Source: Epiperipatus broadwayi
Taxonomy: Eukaryota; Onychophora; Udeonychophora; Euonychophora; Peripatidae
Assembly: GCA_028023455.1 (NCBI GenBank)
Contig: JAQFVV010001059.1
Span: forward strand, 1 to 64,000
Length of the DNA: 64,000 bases
Direction: 5' to 3'
A model generated the notes under the pieces. That model saw nothing but the letters and a program-made list of their open reading frames with translations, did not search any database and was not told where the DNA came from. Positions 1-9,663 of the stretch are shown in pieces. A program made the translations under genes and the position numbers. Each line of letters starts with the position of its first letter. Position 1 is the first letter of the stretch.

Positions 1-330
1 TATACAAATAAAATAACACTCCACTAATTTATTTTTCCATATTTCACCCACCTCTCTTCACTTAATCCTACAATGTCAATAATATCCATGTATAATTCTC
101 TTTTCAAATTTTCCAATCTCCCAGCTTTTCTCAAAGATCTAACATTCCATGTGCCAATTCTCAATGTGAAGTTTATGAGGATTTTGCAGATTTACAACCT
201 GAGTAGCCTCATCTACTCCTGCTGGGCAAGATACTAAACCATCCTTAGCTAAGGTCTCAACACCAAATGTAATGATTCCTGCTGAATTACTAATAATAGA
301 ACAAAAGGAAATAAGACAGTTTTCCATTGC
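1..330 (-). mobile_element. RTE-type non-LTR retrotransposon, 5' part with endonuclease start, cut by window edge
   Basis: Read on the minus strand, positions about 160 to 30 encode the opening of an APE-type endonuclease: RIGTWNVRSLRKAGRLENLK, followed by ELYMDIIDIVGLSEERW. The TWNVRSL and GLSE.RW blocks are the first two conserved blocks of RTE-clade endonucleases, which nick the target for reverse transcription. A 62-codon minus-strand ORF (139-327) overlaps in another frame and probably represents leader sequence. Stops follow shortly after the RW block, so this copy is probably dead. The element would continue to the left of the window. It belongs to the same family type as the copies at 23.2, 41.6, 55.8 and 61.9 kb. 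Confidence is high for RTE-type endonuclease, lower for the exact limits. Confidence 0.8.
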
Positions 331-950
331 ATTCTTTGCCCAGCAATAACCTCCATAACAGGCTTATTGCATTAGCTGAATCTCAAAAAAATTAACATCC
401 AACTGCTGCTTTCTCCTCACCATTGTCACCTATAGTGATCTTCTGCTGACTTGGAAGGATGCTGTTGCTGACTAAGCACCCATATAAGTGTTGGCTTATT
501 TAATGGTAGACAACATTCACTGTTATACATCCATTCATAGGAAATGTGGCATTTTATAGAAGTAAACATGCTCTCATTTACCTCTTCTTGATAGTGAATG
601 TTATCCCATTGTCAGCAACTGCTTATTTACAGTGCTTTGCTTATTCACAGCTAACTCTCATATCTGGAGGCCATGGACCTATCCACAATATGAAGGATGC
701 TTTGGATTGCATGAGATCCATGCCCTACTATCCAATCCAAGTTAATATGTTTGCATATGCAAACAAATCTAAATTAGGATAGAAAAGAAAAGGTACAAAG
801 AAGAAAATTTTAAAAAGCTGTTCACATGACAATGGCAAAAAATCCCATAAGCCAACCTAGGGGGACTATACATTGCTCTTAGGAAAAAGTGGAGAAATTA
901 AAAGGAACCTCATAGATAAGTATATGAGATTTTTACTTACTGTTGCCTTT
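331..950. other. Unassigned AT-rich sequence
   Basis: No gene or recognised repeat seen. A 78-codon ORF at 546-782 has no recognisable domain and no splice or promoter context; I regard it as chance. Confidence 0.5.
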
Positions 951-1180
951 GGCAGGATGGCTCAATTGGTTAGAGCGTTACCTTAAAATTCAATAATAAA
1001 GAATCTAAGGATCCAGATTACTACCTCTCAAAATGTTGTCCATATACTAACCTGTTTGATGTGCTATTACTAACAGTTGAATGTATTTGGAATATTTAAA
1101 TAAAGTTAAATTTCTCTAAAGACATTCAATATGTATATTAGATAATGGAAATAGTCCAATATAAAAATACAAATAGAACA
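951..1180 (+). mobile_element. tRNA-headed SINE, family 2
   Basis: The head has a tRNA A-box-like stretch (GGCTCAATTGGTTAGAGC near 958-975), then a body starting AAGAATCTAAGGA and a tail that matches 63366-63600 closely (ACTAACAGTTGAATGTATTT and following). The B-box region is decayed here but intact in the 63.4 kb copy. SINEs of this kind are transcribed by RNA polymerase III and moved by a partner LINE. The tail ends in the sequence around 1130-1180 that is also the right arm of the 63.4 kb copy. Confidence 0.7.
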
Positions 1181-1856
1181 TCATCATCACAAACTTTCAG
1201 GAAAACACTAGGATATTGAATGTTTAAATAACTATTAATACAGACATGAAATGCAAATACTTTTCGTATGTACAAAAAAGTATGTGTATATGTTTCTATA
1301 AGCCACAAAAATATCAAAATAAATTGATAATGCATTCATAGGTGTGTATAAAAAATAGTTAACTATTTGTAAATATTAAAAAAAAAAAATCTTATTTCCC
1401 AGGATTAAATTTAATAAACCGGTTAAGCTTACTACACTGAATAGTTTTCTCTTTTTTTTCTTTTTATTCATATCACAGAGGTAATAATGTCCAGGGATCT
1501 TTTGTATATCATAATAATGTTCCTTGATTCACTCTTATATTTTTCATTGGATAACTAGTCAGGGGTTTCAAACACTTTTCTTATTAGATGAAAGGGTACA
1601 TTTTGGCATAAGAATTATTTTTTTTTTTTTAGACAGTCTTATTAGCATGCAATTGTCAGCTGTCAGATAGAAATAGAACTATAAGATGATGAGTAGGGCT
1701 AGCATACTTAAAAGTTTTCTACTCCATTTGTTCTATTTTGATAGGTTTAGTGCTTAATGTTTCATCCATGTCACTTCACTTTGATAAGCTTACTGTACAT
1801 GCTATTACAAACTTTTTTTGTTGTTCATTCCCGTGGGTTGGTATTACAACCAACCG
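1181..1856. other. Unassigned AT-rich sequence
   Basis: Homopolymer-rich non-coding sequence; nothing recognised. Confidence 0.5.
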
Positions 1857-1969
1857 AATTTTTTTTTTTTTTCATATGTCATAGCATCTGCCAAGACGCG
1901 AACCCACAACCTTCTGCAACCAACTACTTGCTTGCATGTCAGCTGCGATACCTCTCGGCTAACAACGTA
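1857..1969 (-). mobile_element. tRNA-derived SINE, family 1
   Basis: On the minus strand the order is tRNA-like head with TAGCCGAGAGGT (A box), a B-box-like GGGTTCGCG, then a short tail CATATGAAAA ending in an A-run (seen as the T-run at 1859-1872). It is the same family as 2466-2560, 2797-2897 and 53914-54022. The head resembles a tRNA with a long variable arm (Ser/Leu type). Confidence 0.8.
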
Positions 1970-2465
1970 AGACAAACGAAATTTTATAATATAAAATCCC
2001 ATTATCTGCAAGAATTTATTAGTCTTGCAGTACTCCAAGAGTTTTTTTCACTACTTTATCTAGAAGCAAAAACTCTGTCTTTCTTATTAGCTGACCCTTT
2101 TCTTTTATTTATTTTTAAAAAACACTATTCATAATTGACAACACAAAAGAAAATGCTAAATCACTCTCCTGTGGTCTTTTCTTTTTTTAAAAGAAAAAAA
2201 AGCTAATAAAACTAATCGTATGATGTAGCCACTATAAAAAACAACAATATTGCCAAGAGCAAAATATTTCATTAGTGTAAAGCTAATTTTCAGAATCCAA
2301 GTTAAGATAAGTTTGCTTTCGCAAACTTATTTTTTTTGCAACCAAAAATGATATAAAAGATAACCAAATTCTTAACTAATTATGAGATAACAGATAACAA
2401 AATGCTTAGCCACTTATTATTAATTTACCTTTTTTTGAACCTTAAATTCTAAATACCAAACTTGC
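1970..2465. other. Unassigned AT-rich sequence
   Basis: Nothing recognised except short homopurine and homopyrimidine runs near 2180-2205. Confidence 0.5.
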
Positions 2466-2560
2466 AAGCGTTGGTGGCCGAGAGGTTAGCGCAGCTGCTT
2501 TCCAAGCAGTTGTCCCGGGTTCGTGCCCGGCTGACGGCTTGACATATGAGGAAAAAAAAC
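2466..2560 (+). mobile_element. tRNA-derived SINE, family 1
   Basis: A box TGGCCGAGAGGTTAGCGC near 2472, B box GGGTTCGTGCCC near 2517, then GACATATGAGG and an A-run. This is the shortest copy: the middle segment present in the other copies (with GTTGGTTGCAGACGG) is replaced by a tRNA-like anticodon and variable arm, so it is the closest of the four to a plain tRNA fold. I read it as a SINE rather than a functional tRNA because of the poly-A tail and the dispersed relatives. Confidence 0.75.
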
Positions 2561-2796
2561 TTTCAATCTTATAAATATAACTGCCATTAAAATGGCTACC
2601 GATAAAATAATTATTATGAAAATACATATGTATATCACATTCACAAACATATATATATATCATTGTTATGTCTATATTTTTTATTTAGTTAACCATTATT
2701 ATGTTAAAATTTACCGATTTTGCATAGAGCTAAATAATCCCAACCTTGTGTTGGTGTTTGATCCTAATCCTCATTGCAATATATAACATAATATAT
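2561..2796. other. AT-rich spacer between two SINEs
   Basis: TA-rich; small ORFs here have no recognisable domain. Confidence 0.5.
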
Positions 2797-2897
2797 TTTT
2801 CATATGTCATAGCATCGGCCGGGAGGCGAACCCGCAACAACCGTCTGCAACCAACTGTTTGTTTGCAAGGCGGCTGCGCTGACCTCTCGGCTAACAT
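2797..2897 (-). mobile_element. tRNA-derived SINE, family 1, with 13-bp target duplication
   Basis: Minus-strand copy with B box GGGTTCGCCTCCC and A box TAGCCGAGAGGTCAGCGC. It is bracketed by perfect TAACATAATATAT repeats at 2784-2796 and 2892-2904, the target-site duplication expected for LINE-driven insertion. The 5' end of the SINE overlaps the right repeat by a few bases. Confidence 0.85.
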
Positions 2898-2904
2898 AAT
2901 ATAT

Positions 2905-4383
2905 CTTTATATAATTAAATGATTATTTATAAATGTAAAAAAGTGTAATCTTTATTATTTGTTGTAAAATAGCCTTTACTTAGATATTGAAGATGAAGTT
3001 TATGTGCATAGGAGGTCATATGTTTGTAAATCTTATTGGCTGAGTTAAATATATCTTCTATCTGAAAACTTTATATATTATAGTAAACTTATTTATTTTT
3101 TGCCATTTATAATCACCTAACTCCTTACTATAAAATCATTCTATCAAGCCATACATATTTCCTTCTCTTCTATACCATTTTATAAAGCTTATTTCAGTAA
3201 TTGCAATATCTTTTCTTCATGTTTCCTGTTTTCATCATAAAAACCTAAACAAAAAAAAAAATTGTAACTTCATTTCCTTGTCGCTTCTTTTTATTTCTCT
3301 CACTTTCCATACAACTTATGTTCTTTCTCCCATCACCACATAAATCATAGTCCAAATTCTTATTCTGTTTTTGCTTTTTCTCCTTACTATTCAAATCCAT
3401 ACTTTTGCCCTAATTATCGATTTACTTTTAGTATTAAAACTTGGGTTCTGGAGATGTACTTTCGCCTTATATGTTTAGTCAATACTGCTTTCTATGGATT
3501 GAAAATTTAGCCCTTGAACAAAAAAGAATTGGTTTGCCTGGAAGTATTTGAAATGGGATGTTAGTATAAGATGGAATGGATAAATGAAGAGATAAAAAAG
3601 CAAATGCACATATTATGCAAAATATATACATATATAAAAGTGAATGTTGCAGGAGGAGATAACTCTCCTAGCTAAAATACAATTTGCATGGTTTTTAAAA
3701 GCAAAATGCGGGTTACAAACACCAACACCTTAGTGATGCAGTTATATATAAAGAGACAGGAGCTTCTTCAGAATCAGTCAGAATGAAGATGAACTCTGAA
3801 TCTTTTCTTTTTTATATTAACTTACTCCCCCCTTCCCCAATTGACTTTTTTATTTTAAAGTCCCCATAATTATGGATTTGTCATATATTTTTTACATATT
3901 TATCCCATGTCTTTTATAAACACATAGAAATATATTTATCTATTAACTTTTTATATTGTAAAACTTATTTAATTCACTTTGTTTATTATTCATGGACTCT
4001 AAATTTTGTTTTTGGTTAGCTATTTTTAGTCATACATTGTGGTTTTCCAAACATTTTAATATTGTTCTTAATTTACCTTATTAAAAAAAAAAAATCCTCC
4101 ATTTTTCATCGGTAGCAGTGCCTCCTAAAGTGTTAAATGTATTCTGAGATTTTTTAAATGTTTATTTGATATCTAATCTCTGAAAAATAAATTATTAAAT
4201 TCTAAGATACACCGTGAACTGATAAGTAAGTTGCCCTCAAACTGAAATATTGTGTTTCTTAGATTTCATAGATTGTTTTTCAGTAATAAGCTATTATTTA
4301 AACACCAAAAAAATATTATTTCACATTAAGCTCTATATATGCCACTCCAGAGCCTGAAATTACAAATTGAAATTGCTGCTATC
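2905..4383. other. Unassigned AT-rich sequence
   Basis: About 1.5 kb with no gene, tRNA or recognised repeat. Homopolymers at 3251 and 4083. Confidence 0.5.
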
Positions 4384-4860
4384 AGGGCTGGAAGAAGAGT
4401 CATTCACACCCTTATGCAAAACAGTAATTGCCTCCCCTCTCAAAAAAAATAAATAAAACAAATTCTAATGTTTTATTAAAGATAACATGTATACTAATAT
4501 AAGTTTTTCCATAGCTTTTATAGAATTAAATTTAGATACAACATCATCAACACTTAAGAGTATTACATACATCATTCTCTATAGCTATAATTGACAAATT
4601 TACCAGGCCATCTTTTATAATTTTTAACTTTGAAAATGATCTCTCTTCTCCAGCTACACTTGTAGGAAAAATGAACAATATGCTTAATGATTTGCTCACT
4701 TTGCATCTGGGTGATATTTTGACTAATGAGACAATTAATACATCGCATTGCCAATGTGTAACAAAATAATCGTATGGTTAGCTGCTCAGGACGTCTTGTG
4801 ATATTCTAGCACCCAAACCAAATCCATTATAACATTCTCATTTGATTGACCAAACAGATG
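4384..4860 (-). mobile_element. hAT transposase C-terminal relic with terminal repeat
   Basis: Minus-strand translation around 4560-4660 gives AGEERSFSKLKIIKDG, then LVNLSIIAIENDV. This is the C-terminal dimerisation region of hAT-family transposases, whose usual form has an A-ERSFSKLK-IK-LR core and an IE block. The stretch just downstream in translation continues with VDDVV-like residues in a shifted frame. The minus-strand 3' end runs to 4384, where CAGGGCTGGAAGAAGAG looks like a hAT terminal inverted repeat. The frame is broken and the N-terminal parts are missing, so it is a dead copy. Confidence 0.7.
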
Positions 4861-4994
4861 TTTTTTTTTTACTGTATTTGGCAGAGAAGCAATCTAGGAA
4901 TAATTAGCTACCATGTCTATCACTGTATCAATTCATACAGCAAAAAAAAAAAATACTTGCTGTAAAATGTTACAAAGATCATCATTCATTTTTG

Positions 4995-5445
4995 TATAAT
5001 GATATTGTAGATGTATTAAACAATCTCCATACTTCCCCATTCTTTTTAAATTCATATAAATAAAGACATAATAAAAGATAAATGAGCCCCAAGATGCATT
5101 TCATGCTGAACTAGTACTCATCAGTTGACCCAAGTCACTATCTCTCATATATATCTCTATTATATGAAGAGTATTTATCTATAGTAAATTGTTACATTTT
5201 TATTTACAACCATCAAACTCACTCCACTCATAACTTTGATCCCATCCACCTCAGTTAAATACAATAATGGTTATTACTAATCATTTACTAAACTAGAGAT
5301 TATCTCTAGCACAGATATAAACTTTAAACCTCAGTTAAAGATTAATATGTCCGTTGCTTTTTTAAAACATGCACACACATGTGGTTATTCACTTTTCTCT
5401 TTCCCATGTGTAATATCTTTATAGATATATTAAACATCCTCCATA
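4995..5445 (-). repeat. Dispersed repeat, left inverted copy
   Basis: Reverse complements of several blocks here reappear in the same order at 8556-8935. Examples are AAAAAGAATGGGGAAGTAT, CATGGGAAAGAG-like, AGAGATAATCTCTAG and GAGTGGAGTGAGTTTGAT. A weaker third copy lies at about 55490-55690. No coding capacity seen; class unknown. Confidence 0.75.
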
Positions 5446-6756
5446 CTCTTATTATAATAGATATATATGACAGATAATGAAACAGTAAGATTCGTATTTG
5501 AATTTTAAGTTTCACCTTTTTTTATCGTCTCTCACTGACCGCTCTATCCTACCCAAATTTAAACTTTTTGGTATCTAATTGTGTATGTAGCAATATTAAA
5601 AATGTATAGATATATGTAGAATTCACCATAAACACGCACACATTTCGATCTCAAATTTAAGGCAATAAATAAAGATAAACAATATAATTTAGATTTCTTC
5701 TTTTAGTTATATAAAAATATATAATTTTAATCATTTATTTTGAATTGCAAAATCCGTTATTTATTGCTTTGTTTAAATTTCATTTAGTAATAATTTTAGA
5801 AATAAATTGTAATATTTAATTAAAAGTAAAAATAATCATATGTTCCCTTTTGTATTTGAAATTTTAAAAGCAATGGCCGGTGAGAGATAATAGATTAATT
5901 AAAAAGAAAAATTCCCTAAAATGTAATTAGTAAATGTAAAATGTAAATGTAAACAATAGAAAGGCAGCTTTCTCGATAATTAAACTTAACAAAATGCATT
6001 GATTATCCTCAGGGCAGATTAAGTGGAATCCAAAAATAAACTATGACAAAAATGTGAAAGATAAAATCTAAGAAAAGAGGCCATTTTAGACTTGCTAGAA
6101 ACTTTGAGTTTAACTTTAGCCGTGCTCTCAATCAGTTGAGAGTCTCCAAGATCTTAAATTAATTTTACCTGCCACGATATGGTCGAGTAGAAAGTGCCCA
6201 GACTATTCTCCATCCGGGGATGGCCTATCATATGCCAAACCTTCCATTGCCCTTCATAAATTCAACAACAAAGATCTGCTGCCTAAAATAATTTGAAAGC
6301 TGCTGCTGTTAAATTACATGAATCGTCTAAATGCTGTAAAGAACTGCTAATGCTAGAATCATGAACAATTTGCTACTGATCACTGAATCGGAAAACTTCT
6401 AATAAAACAGGTACCTGCATCCAAATTCTCTAGAGTACTCTACTAATATCCCGCTATAGCTTATTCATTCTTTATATAACTTATAAACTATAAATTCTCA
6501 TTTGTAATGCTATAAATTTAATAATTAATATGTAAACTTCTTTAATAATCTAGCCTGCCTAACTCTATCTTTCTTGGGTACGTATTTCTAAAATCTACAT
6601 TTTATTATATAATTATCGCATGCTCATAATTTTCTAAGTATATATTTATGATCGCTTGAAACAATGAATGCGTGTCAAATTTTCATTAATATTTACATTC
6701 ATGAATAACTTAATAATTTCATATAAATCGACACGCATTCAATGCTTCCTTTATTG
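5446..6756. other. Unassigned sequence between inverted repeats
   Basis: No gene recognised. A somewhat GC-richer block at about 6110-6400 is not obviously repeated elsewhere in the window. Confidence 0.5.
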
Positions 6757-7270
6757 CAGTGGTCTTCAACCTTTTCACACCTGCGGACCGGTAAAAATAA
6801 GGATAAGGTTCCACAGACCAGCAAAAATAAGGATAAGATTTCGCAGACCGGCAGAAGTCTATAGATAAATTTTCTTAAAGATAAGCATAATTGTTATAAC
6901 TGATCAAAACAATAATGTTAAATATATAAGATAAAATTTTATATATATATGGAGTTTATATAATAAAAAACTTTTTTTTAAATTTTTTTAGAAAAGTAAT
7001 AAAAAATTTAATTCTACCCCCTCCCCCATAAACATCTGTGATAACTAGAAAAACAAATTAATTTATGAATGATTGATTAGATTTTGTTTTTGTTCTGTTT
7101 TCTTTTTTTTTTAATTGGGTAAAAATGTGATGAAAAAATAAATAAAAATTGGCTATATTAATTAAAAGTTTCAATTCTTATTATTTATTATTACAAACTT
7201 TATTGCCCGTCTAGCACGCGGACCTGCAGAAAAGTTCCGTGGGCCGCGGACCAAGGGTTGAAAAACACTG
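6757..7270. mobile_element. Non-autonomous hAT element (MITE) with 8-bp target duplication
   Basis: The ends are imperfect inverted repeats: left CAGTGGTCTTCAACCTTTTC; right end reverse complement CAGTGTTTTTCAACCCTTGG. The element is flanked on both sides by CTTTATTG (6749-6756 and 7271-7278), the 8-bp duplication made by hAT transposases. No transposase inside. Related copies are at 18391-19549 and 58418-59502. The ORF at 6668-6868 crosses the left end and is not a gene. Confidence 0.9.
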
Positions 7271-7278
7271 CTTTATTG

Positions 7279-8555
7279 TAATGCAAGGGTCTACTGCTTA
7301 GCAAATGGCTGACGTATAAGTGTAATAATCACCCAGTTTATATATTGTTTTACATTTTATTAAATCTTGATTAATAATTCCATAAAATTGCATTTCTTTG
7401 AGAGTCGCAAATGTTCATTATTAAATGTTGATAATGTAGGGCCGAGTTATAAATATATTTAAATCTTACAGAATCATCTATACATTATACACGTGTTACG
7501 TTTTAGAGACACGATTACCCATTACGAGCCTTGAATATTCCGGATTCTATAGGGTTGAAATTAACCCCAGTAGGATTTGACGACCGTCATGCAGCCAGCA
7601 GGCAATTGTGGCACGAACCACTTGTCCCTGGTTATGCTTATGTGACACCTTACCTCTTTGGGCCTAGGGCAAATGCCAGCCCGTTCTAAACTCATTCACG
7701 GCTTTGCAGTTTCAATATACTGTCACTTCCAATCACCTTTCTAGAAATACCACGTGTTTCTTTTATTATTATTCTATGTATAACTCCATCCCTGCATTAG
7801 TGACATAATTCACTCTCAAATAAATGTTTGCCCCTAGTTATTAGTAAATATCTTTAATTAAATAAATATATGTCCACGCTACTCTTATAAATCTTACTTT
7901 AGATTCTTGCATTGCAAAGGTATAAATCCCTAAAGGCATGCCTTAGAAATACTTTCTCGAGAATTTTAGGTAGCTAGATTACGTCATCAAATAAATGTAT
8001 CTTTCTTTGTAAACATAACAGTATCAGAAAATACCGCTACTGAGATCTTAAAGTATAAAGTATTACTGGTAAAATGATTTCGTATAAATGTTTCTAAATA
8101 AATAAATGTATTTCTTGAATATATAACAGTACCGGAAAATTCTGTTACTCATTTTAAATATTTCCAAATATTATTAGTAAATGATTTATTATTAAAATGT
8201 TTCAATAAATAATTTCAAACTGTACGTCTGCAGTTACGTTTTATTTATTTGATACCCATTCTATATAATATGTCCTCGATTTTGTAAATATAAATGTTTA
8301 ATTAATCTTAGTGTTATTATTGGCTAACTCGAATTAAAATCATGAATCACTTGCAATATCCCTGACTACCGTACCTAAAGAAATGTTTACTAATGTCGCA
8401 TCAGATGCGTTGTTTCATAGATTGTATTGTGGAACCGATAAACTATGTTCGAACTGAGTACTACGGGTGGCTTCGCTACCTAGATGGTGCTGCAGTTCTG
8501 TGTGGTGGTCGAATTCTACACTATGTTAACGAATCACACGTTTTCTGACCGTTAC
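7279..8555. other. Unassigned sequence with two GC-richer blocks
   Basis: Blocks at about 7490-7760 and 8380-8555 are richer in CpG than their surroundings, but no ORF, splice site or domain is recognisable. Could be old transposon sequence. Confidence 0.45.
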
Positions 8556-8935
8556 AATAGTGACTTGGGCCAACTGATGAGTGCTGGATTGGGGGGGGGT
8601 GTCATTTGTCTTTTATTGTATCTTTATATGAATTTAAAAAGAATGGGGAAGTATAGAGGTTGTTTAATATATCTATAAAGATATTACACATGGGAAAGAG
8701 TTCTGTGAATAACTCCATGTGTGTGTATGTTTAAAATTTTAAAAAATCAGATGTATTAATCTTTAACTGAGGTTTAAAGTTTATATCTGTGCTAGAGATA
8801 ATCTCTAGTTTAATAAATAATTAGTAGAGATAATCTCTAGTTTAATAAATAATTAGTAATAATCATTATTGTATTTATTTGTGAGTGGAGTGAGTTTGAT
8901 AGTTGTAAATAAAAATGTAACAATATATAATGATA
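8556..8935 (+). repeat. Dispersed repeat, right inverted copy
   Basis: Partner of 4995-5445 in opposite orientation. Contains a local duplication of TAGAGATAATCTCTAG, itself a 16-base palindrome, at about 8795 and 8826. A poly-G run sits at 8592-8600. Confidence 0.75.
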
Positions 8936-9663
8936 TTACTTCAAACACTGATGAAAGTATCTATTTCATGAGCAAATCCCCCTCCATTTCCAATATTTCT
9001 CCTAAATGTAGCACATTTTTTATTTAAAATTCGTTTGCCATGTGCAGTTTAGTACAGGGTAGAATGATGGATTTGAGAGCTAAAGGTCCCTGAATTAAAA
9101 CTCAATATGTTACATAACTTTCCAAGTGAAAAATCATTTGATTTCTACAACTAGTTATTTCCCATGAATTGCATTACATGTATCCAAACTTATTTGTCAT
9201 TATAATAATTAATAATTATACTAACAAATGGAAGATCTGTTATTTCAATGGAATGAAATTCTTCAAAATTAAAATGACAAAAATATATATATATATTGTC
9301 CACAGATAAAAAATATTTGCTATGCCATCAATAAAGCCAGAATTTGTTTTTAAAAAATAATTTGGAGAATATCAGTGAAAGTTTAAGATCATAAAATTTT
9401 AAAAATAAATTTAAATAGATTATATATTTATATTTTTTTGCATTAGTGAAATTTAAAGCATGTTATTATTTTACCTAGATATATTTTTCCCTGGTCTTGC
9501 AAAACTTATCATTTCTTTACAAGAACATTTTTTTATTGGAATAAATTTCATAACATAGAAGTTAACTAGAGTCTCTATCTCCCATTTTATAACCTACTCT
9601 ATATGATTACTATTAATAGACACTAGATGGCAGCACAAATAGTTATTACCAATTTCACACATT
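8936..9663. other. Unassigned AT-rich sequence
   Basis: Nothing recognised. Confidence 0.5.

Noticed and set aside
546-782. 78-codon ORF with a signal-peptide-like start
   Set aside because: No domain, no gene context; length expected by chance in this composition.
2466-2560. Functional tRNA gene
   Set aside because: Has A and B boxes but also the tail and dispersed relatives of a SINE family; no clean acceptor stem.
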